64,000 nt of DNA from Alentia gelatinosa (taxonomy: Eukaryota; Annelida; Polychaeta; Phyllodocida; Polynoidae), in contig OX465592.1 of NCBI GenBank assembly GCA_950022655.1, positions 6,852,044 through 6,916,043 on the forward strand, in the 5' to 3' direction. The notes under the pieces were generated by a model that did not search any database, had not been told where the DNA came from, and saw only the letters and a list, made by a program, of their open reading frames with translations. The translations under genes were made by a program, and so were the position numbers. Each line of letters starts with the position of its first letter. The first letter of the stretch is position 1. Positions 46,501-58,500 of the stretch are shown here, one piece after another.

Positions 46501-49500
46501 CGGTCAGGGATTTCAGTTGTGGTCAAAACGCATAGTTGAGTAGACCTTAGTCGGAATGTGTGGTAAGGCCATTAAAACTTGTTTCTCATCACCAAGCCAT
46601 GAAAAATATGACGAGGGCGTCATGCTATATCAAAGATGGCAGACATACAGTAAAACCCCGCATAAGCGGTCAACCTCCGATCCGGGCCAAAGTGGCTGCT
46701 TACGCGGGGTGTCTGCTTACGCGGGGTTTCCATATTTTTAGTGGCTATACATTTAATGCATCCATGACATCAGGAGCTTTAATTTGATACTAAATACACA
46801 TACCTTTCATAATTATTATCAAGGTTCATCTATTTAAAAAAAAAAAAAATCTTCTAAAATCGTCTTTTCTGATGCGCGCGGTGATGAGAAACAAGTTGTT
46901 TTTTTGAGTGACCTAAAGCTCCAAAAAGAAACGTTGCTAAATTGTGGTGTCAGAATTTGTCTTAACAATATTAAAATTTTCTCTATAGTTTTTTTCTTTT
47001 TACGTGATACCTCAAGTTGCAGGGTATATGTGATTGGACTTTATCTCACCCCTGGTATTTTTACCCCATAGACTTAACATTAGGAACTCGTACTCAACGC
47101 TCATGGAGTATCGTAAAAAAAAAACTCAATGGAGGATTATGTCACAAATGTTCGCCAATCCATCAGTAACAGAGGTGAGATAAAATCTGAACCGCACTCG
47201 GTCCGTAGCCACTGAAAATACGCTATTCATTTTGGATTGCTACACAATCTCAATCGGCTTTGCCTAGTATGATTACGCCGCAACCAAAACTTGTGGCATA
47301 TTTTCACTGGCTAAGGATCTCGATGCAGTTCCTTCTTATTATTGTCAAGATGCAATCTGGAATCAAGATAACACCAAGAGAGACACTCCTTAATTGATGA
47401 AGACTTCTCATATCAACATGGGACATTTATCTGCAATGGACAGACCTAAATTGTAGGAGTTGATCATATTTCTTTTCATTTAGAATTTGCTGCCTCACGG
47501 AAAATTAAAAAAAAAACACAAAAAAAAACATGGAAAATAAGTCTGTTTTAGCCACGGCATGGATCTGAGGGTACTGTTTTATTGGCATGAACGAGGCTCG
47601 AATAATTTTTCTTCGTTTTACAGGAGGACAAAATAATTTATATACTAGAAATGAAAAAGTGGCCTTCCTTGGAAATGTAGAAAACTGGCATCTCTGAGTA
47701 GAAAATAGGAGGCAAATTAAAGACAAGCCATTTAAATATTTTACCACTACCAACTGGTATTTATATGTTTCTCATTCTTTAAGAAAGAAACTGCTGCTTG
47801 GCCTGAGTACCTGTTCACCATCTCGTTTAGAAAGCTTCGGAATATTCACTCGGCAATCGCCTCGTTCATATCCCGGAGTGCTCCATACGATGGCATACGA
47901 CGACACAGACCAAACAAGAAAATGTTTCTCATTTTATCTTAGCCTTGAAATATTTACCCGATTATCACCCGTTGATTATGATTTACAAAACTCGCATGCC
48001 TGCTGAGAATGAGTTCCTAAGGTTAAGCCTATGGACATTTATAACAAGATAGGACAAGGCCACTAAAAACCCCAAATAAACTTGTTTCTCATCACCTAGC
48101 CATGAAAAATATGACGACGGCGCTTTTACTCGACAATAGGTGACCACAGTACAGGATTATTAGTTCTGTAGGCAGTATAAGGAGAGATATGAATACTACG
48201 GTTTGGGAATACCAAGATATACATAATACCACGTTAACTGCATCCCTGATACCAGGAGCTTTAATTTGATACCCAATTCACATATCTTTCATGATATCTA
48301 TCAAGGTTTATCTTAAAAGAAAAAACAGAAAAAAACTTCTAAAAACGTTTTTGCAGACGCGCGTGGTGATGAGAAACAAGTTTTATTTTTGAGTGGCCTA
48401 ATAATTGGTACCATTTGGGACCAGTGACGTTTGGACAGGCATCACACCAACAACCCCACGGAACACGTCCATGCAATGGAACAAGCACCAGCATTTAAAA
48501 AAAAATATCATCAAAATGGTCCCCGAACTAAACAGTGATGATGCTTAATAATAAACAGGACATTTCCTGGTTCTTTAAATCCATATAAAAACCACAGACG
48601 CGGACAACAAACCAAAGGGAAGCACAATTCAAGTCACCCCCCAACTGAAAGGCAAACAGACAGTTAGCATGCTTGGCACAGGGTTGGTCCACCTTTTTAG
48701 TCATGGGAACATCGCGGCGTTTCCTTTTCACGTCCTTGGCCGGTAAAATCTGCAATCAGAATGACAACGGAGTCCTCACTGTCAGGACAACAAAGATGTC
48801 GGTAAGTCCTCAAAAAATTAAAAAAGAAAAAAAAAAAAAAAATACAACAAAAAACGAAGTTGCTTCTTGTGAGGGTTTGTTTGTATCTTTAGTAGAAGAT
48901 CCAATATGTTCTATTAGACTAATTTTGTTTGGGCGGTGGTTGGTTGGTTTGATTTAACATCCAGTTAACCATTACAGGTTCTTACCAGATTTTCTTAAGG
49001 TTCTTTCAAACCACAAGGGTGGTGATCGGATCTATGTAATGAATTCAGGTAGAAATCTCACCCCTACATATTTACCGAGGTGAGAGTTCTTCTACTTCCC
49101 ACACCACATAGACACGGTATGAGAAGGATTGGCCTATGATATCGCAGTAAAATCTACCAATGCTGGGGATGAAGGCGAAGTGGCTGCAGTGGGACTCGAA
49201 CCCACAAGGTCCTACAACCTTGGAGTTACAAGTCCGGTTCCTTAAAATTGAGCTAACTCCCCACCCCTATGTAGAAATGTGCTATGTGATGGATCAAACT
49301 GGAAAATAAAGTTGTTATCAACATTTATGTCAGTAGCGGTCAGACAAAAATTGATTTATTTTTCATGTGAAACTTGCTGCCTCGGAGAGATTAAGAGAAC
49401 ATGGAAAACAAATCAAATGTCAGCTACAGCATGGGGCTGAGGGAGTGTGGGGAGTTCAACCCACTTTTTATTGGTGTGAATTTAAGGAAAATATTTTCAA

Positions 49501-52500
49501 TGTGGAATTTACTGCCTCAGAGAGACTGAGAAAACATGGAAAACGCATTGTTATTGCCAATGGAATGGGACTGGGGTTTGTGGCGAGGTTTGAACCACTG
49601 TTTATTGGTGTGAATAAGGCCCAATTTATTCATTCTTTGTTTTATACAAGAAAAGATAATTTCATAAACTGAAAATAAACTTTTTTTTTGTGTGTTTTAT
49701 TTTTGGAAATGGAAACAAGGATTTTCGTGGCAAATAGAAAAACTGTTATCCGTATGAATAAAGGTCAATTCACAATATGCGTTTAGAGCTACTTAGATAC
49801 GCCAAGAAGATTGCGCAGCGTGGCAAAACCCACAGTGTGAACTGCACGCTTCCCGCTAGTCTGAGACTGGACATACCGGATAGGCCCACTCGCAAGCATT
49901 TCAAACATGTTTGATACAGTAAAACCCCGCTTATGGTACACCTCGCTGAATGGGACACCCCACTTAAGGAGACACCCCACATAAGGGGACAGTTTACTCG
50001 GAACAGTGGGTGTCCCCTAAAGCAGGGTTTTACTGTATTTAGTTCTCAGACTGGGCATACCCAGGGACATCCGTTTGCAAGGGTTCCAGTCGCAAGTGGG
50101 GTGGTTCACACACATATTTGAGCGTACCTTGCGACTGTGTGTACTGGATTTGGAACGTCCAGTTTCAAGCGCGGTACCTCCAGTTGGTTGGTCTTCTCAC
50201 ACATTCTTAGACTGAAGGTACTGCTAGTAAGCCCCTACAGTCGCACAGTGTGAGCTGGCCTTAAACAAAAAGCTTGCGACTGGGTGTACTGGATTTGGAA
50301 CGTCCAGTTTCAAGCGCGGTACCTTGCTCACAAGCCCCCACAGTCGCACATTGTGAGCTGGCCTTAAACAAAAAGCTGACTGGGGCGCGTGTGGCCGGTC
50401 AGCGGGCACTCACCGGTTCGCCCTCCGTGGGGTCGCACGCCGTACAGTGCCACGCGTAGCCTCGCTGCTTCGGCGACTTCTTCAGGGGTGGATCCAGACA
50501 GTGGAAGTGGTAACACAACTTACACTCATCACACCTAGGGAAAGAAGTTACCAACATTTTACTGAAGACCTTTATCTTTTTGTTTCTTTAATTCAGATAA
50601 AACCTTCAGCTTTTTAGTTTTAGTTTAGATTTCTTTATTGATTCTAGTGAAAACATTTTGTTGCGTAGCAGTACAAAACCACTAAATGAAATAATTAACT
50701 TAATTTGGCTTAACAACTAATGTTTTAGTCGACGCATACTTATATAGAACTGCATCGAGAATCGTATAAATAGACAATACTCCACGAGTTTGGATGTGCC
50801 TGAATCGTCATCGAGGCGAAGCCGCGTGACGATTATGGCACATCCAAACGAGTGGAATAGTGTCTATTTTACGATTCGAGTGCGGTTCTGAATTTATCTC
50901 ATCCTTTCTATGATGTTAGATAGTATCAGAATATCAGAATAGTTTGAATATACCTAGCAAATCCATATGACGTCATCTCAAATTCAGTACGCCACAGTCG
51001 TGGCGTAGTATTATCACTTTATGGGGGTGATCGTTGAATATTTTGTCCTTATGTTATTTCTATGGCGAAACTTGTACCAGGGGTGAGATAAGGAACAGTG
51101 TTCCGTATTTTCACGTACGGAAGACTGTTCTGTACAGTATTTTTACGTTATATGGTAAAACCGTGCATATTTACAGTACATATGGCATGGGTATATAGTA
51201 ATATTTTTATAAAGATTCATCTTGTCGAGGGTAACCCACCTGACGAGGTTGTTGTTATCGCCTTCTTGGTTACACACGCAGCAGTCGGTTCTCACGTCCT
51301 TCGGTTTGGAGGGTTTAGGAAGGCGACAGGGACGCTCCTTCTTCAGAACGGGCTGAAAGAGAGCAGGGATGTTAGTTGGGGTCAGGGAAAAAAGTGGAAA
51401 TATTTTCATGTGTATGTCTCTGCCTCAGAGAGGATAATACGTCCTTGACGGTCATGGCATCGGGCTGAGGGTCTGTGGAGAGGTTCAAACCACTGTTTTA
51501 TTGGCGTAAATGAGGCTAAATCAATATTATCTTTGTATGACACAAGGAAAAGCAATTACGTATACTGTATATGAAAAAGTGGATTTCAACGGAAAAATGG
51601 AAAATGACATTTCTGAGAGTAATATCAAGACTCCTTAACTCATTCAGTCCTGCACCCGAGCAGTTGCATCACGCATTCGCCCTTAGCATAATTAATATTC
51701 AAGCGACCCCCTAGAGTCCTGAACCTATATGCACTAATGCCACACATTTTAATTATAATCGAGGAATCCAGGATTTCCTTGGTTACAATATTCTAACCCA
51801 CAGTGAATTAGAACGATATTGTTTTCTACATATAGTGTAAAGAAATCATGAAAATACACTAATTATTCAAATAAATTTGCATTAATTTCTTATTCGAAAT
51901 AACATGTCAAAAATGCCTCCCGGAATCTTGGCCCTACACAGCAATGCCTAGAGGCATCTTCAGGCCCTACTGGCAATGGTGTCATGGTGGTTGTAGATGA
52001 TCATTTTAGGTGTGAAATATTTATTTGTTGTTTGACATTTCGCCATCCTCTGTCTCATCAGGCACCTTTTGTTGAATTCTAGATTAATGAAACGTGGCAA
52101 TAACACCTATATGGCAAGTCGATGCAAAAAAAACCCCAAAAAAATGTTGAACTCTAAAGGAGTCAGAGTATACTGTGGAGACTTTTCGACTTCTAATTTT
52201 TAGAAATGATACATGATTTGGACACGTACCATTTCCCTGTCCAGATCCTCCTCTACGGCTGGGACCGGTGTGCCCACTGCTGCTGCTGCTGCTGCTGCTG
52301 TCGCGACTGCTGCAGTGCTGCTCACCACCCCCGCCAGCGCTGTGCTCGGTTCAGCAGTTAGAGGCCGCTCCGTGACGCCCTCTCTCGGTCGTTTCGCAGC
52401 CTTCGACTTGCGTCTTCCTTTCCGCTTTCCACGGTCTCTCTGGTAGAAAACAAACAGAGTCAGTAAACATAGACATAGACAATAATTGGAGGTTTTGTTG

Positions 52501-55500
52501 ACAGGCCATCGTAAACTGTGAGAAGTTGACGTGTGGTAAAACAAACTTGTTAGGGGTTGATTTAATATAGCTGATTTCACTCCCGATGTGGCCAAGATGT
52601 ACTCCAGTTTCAGTCCTGCCACCAAAACTGACCTATGTCTGGTCTCTGTCTGGAGGCTATCGGAACAATGGAATAGGGTATGTGTGCGTCAGCACCAAAA
52701 CTGGAGTAGATCTTAACCACATTGGGTGTGAAATCGGTTATATGGAATCAAGCCTTTAGCGAGTTAATTACAACATCAATAACAGGCCTGGACGTCAACG
52801 TTCACAGTGATAAGGATTTGTCTGTTCACTTTAAGTAGGGTTGGGCGATGTCTTGCAGAACCTAGATCTTACTGGATTGTACTATATCTCGTAAAGATCT
52901 GCTTGCGTCATTGACACTACGTAAGGGATCCCTATTCCTACATATCTATGGCCGAAGGCCGAACACTCTATGGCTACACCAAGCTACGTGGGGTGGAATA
53001 ACTTACTTTTACTACCCGAGGCTGACGTTCACTACCCAAGGTTGACATTTAAACCAATCAGATTGACTTTTACAAAATTCATATGAAAAGCGCAGTGGGG
53101 AGAAAACTTTAGAGTGTCAAGTTACTCAATCAGGTTGGATCTGCCTTCACCTTTGACGGTAGGTAAGCAAATAAAAATATTTATCATTATTAAACTACAT
53201 TTGAAGGTATATATGAATAGGGATGCTAATTTACCGTTTGTACGGAACTCGGCGTAAACGCCTCGGTCCATACATACCGTAAATTAGCATCTCGTTCTGT
53301 GACTTGTACAGCATGGTCAGGACGTTCTATATAATGATTGCTCACATGGGGCACGTCCACCAGAGCGATCCAGCAAGTCACGCTCACACAATGCACCATG
53401 ACCTAGCGAGTCAACAAATCGCACTGGATCGGCTTACATCATGCATCCAGGTGGAACACCCACTTTACGGAGATAGACAATATAATTGCCTTTAGTACTT
53501 TCTTTCGTATCCTAACATGATAATATTTCGAAAATCAAAACAAGACGAGGCAACGTCCTTCTCTCTCAGTGATGCTACCTTGAATGACAGTTGATTGGAC
53601 TGTCCCTAACCACTGTAACCATGTACACTGTCAGCTGTGACATCAGGATGTCAACAACTGTTTCCCCTGAGTTCCTATAGCACTGTCTATATGTTCTACA
53701 GTAGTAGACTGGGTTCTGAGTACAATTATATTGTATTTAAGATTGAAGTGAGGTTTCACCATGTTCGGCTCATCAGCCATCTTAATCAGCTTTTGAGGGT
53801 TGTGTCAAGGCGTCAGACCAAAGATAAAGGTATTTCAAGAGATTTCTCTAGCTTCACTCATTCCTAGGAGTTAGTATGATGTGGGAAGGTTATCCAAAGG
53901 GTGGTTTACTTGTATAGTGACCTTGGCCTTCATCTTCTCGCCTATGGGAGTAAATTTCATGGGTTCCTTGATTTTGTCGCGAAGTCGTCGCGGGGCGTTA
54001 GGGTTCCGGTCCTTTTTGGTGGCTTCGTCGGCGCTGGAGCTGCCACACTCCGAGCACTGCCTGCGAATGGGAAAATACAAGCAGCATTCAAGTCTCCATA
54101 CTAAACCTATAGGGACTGTGTAATTCAATGAGCGAAGATTACAGAGTCTCCATATTAAACCTATAGGGACTATCTAATTTACTGAGCGGAGATTACGGAG
54201 TCTCCAAACTAAACCTATAGGGACTGTGTAATTCACTGATTGAAGATTACGGAGTCTCCATACTAAACCTATAGGGACTGTCTAATTCACTGAGCGGAGA
54301 TAACAGAGTCTTCATACTAAACCTATAGGGACTGTCTAATTCACTGAGCGGAGATAACAGAGTCTCCATACTAAACCTATAGGGACTGTGTAATTCACAG
54401 GCGGAGATTACAGAGTCTCCATACTAAACCTACAGGGACTGTTTAATTCACTGAACGGAGATAACAGACTCTTCATACTAAACCTATAGGGACTGTCTAA
54501 TTCACTGGGCGGAAATTACGGAGTCTCCATACTTAACCTATAGGGACTGTGTAATTCACTGAGCGGAGATTACAGAGTCTCCATACTAAACCTATAGGGA
54601 CTGTGTAATTCACTGAGCGGAGATTACAGAGTCTTCATACTAAACCTATAGGGACTGTCTAATTCACTGGGGGGAAATTACGGAGTCTCCATACTAAACC
54701 TATAGGGACTGTCTAATTCACTGGGCGGAGATTACGGAGTCTTCATACTAAACCTATAGGGACTGTGTAATTCACTGAGCGGAGATTACGGAGTCTTCAT
54801 ACTAAACCTATAGGGACTGTCTAATTCACTGGGCGGAAATTACGGAGTCTCCATACTAAACCTATAGGGACTGTCTAATTCACTGGGTGGAGATTACGGA
54901 GTCTTCATACTAAACCTATAGGGACTGTGTAATTCACTGAGCGGAGATTACAGTCTCCATACTAAACCTATAGGGACTGTCTAATTCATTGGGCGGAAAT
55001 TACGGAGTCTCCATACTAAACCTATAGGGACTAACTTATTTACTGAGCGGAGATTACAGAGTCTCCATACTAAACCTATAGGGCCTGCATAACTTTCCCA
55101 AACAGGAATGATACGATGATCTCTGCTCTGTGTAGGGCCGAGATTATAAGCACCTGAAATCTCCGCCTGGTGAATTATGCAGGCATTTCAAACATATGAT
55201 GATAACATAAGGGGCTTCGAGAGTACTGCAATGTCCAACTACAACAAAAGATCTGATGTGAGAATTAGCTATATAATTCACTCTTCTAGCAGAGGTTCTA
55301 TGAAACTGAAAATGATTATTTTTTACCATTTTCCTTGTAAAATAGTAAAACTGCCATCTGTGGTTGGCGACGTACCATCCCTGCTGCTTGGTCTTCTTGG
55401 GCATGCGCGTGAGTGGCGGGTCGAGGCAGCCCAGGTGGTAGAAGAGATGACACGTGTCGCACTTGGCCAGCAGGTGTTGGTCGGTCGTCTTCTCGCACAG

Positions 55501-58500
55501 TCCGCACCTGACACAGAGAACACGCTTTTATAACAACACGGATGTCATTTGGAGCCATGAGAAAGGGAATATTTGTTTACGTATTGTTACATACATACCT
55601 GTGGCTTTATCTCCAATTTATCCTACCCCTAATAAAATATGCTATAGGTTTAACATTGAATGACTGTATTCGGGCGAGCGTGCAGTAAAGTGACATTTAT
55701 TGCACGAGGGTAACAAATGAACTATTGGAGACAGGGTAGGATAAATACTAAACTGAACTCGAGTTAGTAGTGTTAGTGTTTATCACACTCCCGTTAGGCC
55801 TGCTTCTCACTACACTTGGCTAACACGACTAACTCGAGTTTGGTTTAAAATTTATCCTACCTCGCCAGTCTAAATTACTTCTACATTAACAGATGACATC
55901 ATTTGTCAAGTGTATCCCACTAGAGCGATATTTTTCATTTTTACTCCAGACCGAATACAGTGACCCAATGTTAAGCCTATGGAATTTTTTATTAGGGGTA
56001 GGATAATGATTCAAATGAGATGGGATCGAGCTCTGACCCTAAACTTGAATAGGTTTCTGAATTTATCTCACCCTTCACATTGACTAATGGGCTAACGTTT
56101 GTGACATAATTCCCCATTGGATATTTTCCCTAAATATCTCATGGGCATTAGACACGAGTTCCCAATGTTAATTCTATGGAGAAAAAATACCGGGATGAGA
56201 TAATACAGGATACTCACTGATGAATGATTCCCGGCGGGGATCGCGGGGTGTCCTTTCTTGACGATGATCGCACGACCTTCGTCGGTTTAATGACCTCTGG
56301 CAGAGGCAGCGGCTGAAAGGGGTCACACAAAGCAGAACGAAATTCAGAAGTGGAAATATTGTCCAAGGTAGTTTGGCTTGTGTTGAACTGGTACTGTGTT
56401 TCTGCCTTGGGTAAGTTAGCAGTAGTAATGATCATTGGATACCTTTATTGAGAACTTTATAGAAGTGGATTTTTATCGGGGGGAAAGTAAGGAAAGCTTG
56501 TTTCCCTGTGTTGTCTCCTCCACCTCAGCGAGGAAGGAGAAATTGTTTAAATTGTATAAATCCTCAAAGTTTCACTAATCTAACCTTATTCCCAGTAGGT
56601 ATATGCAAAGTACGATTCATTTGGTTTACTTTTCTGTAGGGGGCCATCCATAAAGTATGTACGCAGAATTTTTCAAATTTTGGACCCCTACCCTGTCTCC
56701 CAATCTTGTACGCAATAGAACAAAGAGGGAGCATATGCAAACATTCCAAATTCTTTGACCCCCACCCCACTCAGTGCTTATGTACTTTATGGATGGCCCT
56801 AGTAAACATCCGCTTTCCACCCATGATCTTTTAAAAGTAAATCTATTTGACTACACGATGGTTGATTTACACCGGTTCACAACGATACATACCTTGCCGC
56901 CTAGTTCTCCCAGTAGCCGCCAGATGTCCTCCCCCTCCTGTCGTAGTTTCCGGTTGGTTTCTCGCAAACTGTCCACCTCTTTATACAACTGTGGGATAGA
57001 AATTATTTGAAGAATTTTTGATCAAGTATTTCACATGTAAGACAGATTTTCCCAGTCAATTGCGTCGCTGACGTACACCCAACGCACTACATTTCATAGA
57101 CGAAAAAATAGAACAAAATTCTGTGTGAAATTAACGGTACACCAGTAAATCTCCAGGAGAATGTGAGGTGCATACCATTTATACCAAAAACATATACACA
57201 CACACATTTCATAGACACCCTACGATGCTGGTTTGTTCACCGAAGCGCTTCGGGGTGCGTCGGCATGCATCGTAGTGCACATCGTAGAAATCCTGCAGAC
57301 CCTGCTGTTCACACACCTCACCTTGACATACTTGGCATGTTTCGTTAGTTATTTTAACACCCCGCAGACTGTGGTTCGCATGCCTCACCTTGTCGTACTT
57401 GGCACATTTCGTTATTTAGTTAGTTTAACATCCTGCAGACCTTGTGCTTCATGCGCCTCACCTTGTCGTACTTGGCACATTTCGTTAGTTATTAAGTTTA
57501 ACATCCCGCAGACCTTGTAGTTTGCGCGCCTCACCTTGTCGTACTTGGCACGTTTTGTTAGTTAGTAAGTTTAACTTCCCGCAGACCCTGTGGTTCACGC
57601 ACCTCACCTTGCTGTACTTGGCACGTTTCATTAGTTAGTTAGTTTAACATCCCGCAGACCCTGTGGTTCGCATGCCTCACCTTGTCGTACTTGGCTCGTT
57701 TCGTTAGCCAGTTAGTTTAACATCAGGCAGACCCTGTGGTTCACGCATCTCACCTTGTCGTACTAGGCACGTTTCATTAGTTATTAAGTTTAACATCAGG
57801 CAGACCCCGTGGTTCGCGTGCCTCACCTTGTGGTACTTGGCACGTTTCATTAGTTAGTTAGTTAGTTTAACATCCCACAGACCCCGTGGTTCGCGTGCCT
57901 CACCTTGTGGTACTTGGCACGTTTCATTAGTTAGTAAGTTTAACTTCCCGCAGACCCTGTTGTTCGCGTGCCTCACCTTGTCGTACTTGGCACGTTTCAT
58001 TAGTTAGTAAGACTAACATCAGGCAGACCCTGTGGTCCGCGTGCCTCACCTTGTGGTACTTGGCACGTTTCATTAGTTAGTAAGACTAACATCAGGCAGA
58101 TCCTGTGGTTCGCGTGCCTCACCTTGTGGTACTTGGCACGTTTCATTAGTTAGTAAGATTAACATCCCGCAGACCCTGTGGTTCGCGTGCCTCACCTTGT
58201 CATACTTGGCACGTTTCAATAGTTAGTAAGATTAACATCCCGCAGACCCTGTGGTCCACGTGCCTCACCTTGTGCTACTTGGCACGTTTCATTAGTTAGT
58301 TAGTTTAACATCCCGCAGACCCTGTGGTTCGCGTGCCTCACCTTGTGGTACTTGGCACGTTTCATTAGTTAGTTAGTTTAACATCCCACAGACCCCGTGG
58401 TTCGCACGCCTCACCTTGTCGTACTTGGCACGTTTCTCCCCCTCCTGATCTCGCAGCTTGTCGCCCTGGAGGAGCAGCTCGCGGAGGTGAACCTTCATGT

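Noticed and set aside
49190..49263. Possible functional tRNA-Thr gene
   Set aside because: Stem pairing is eroded and the head is continuous with a repeated SINE body and tail.
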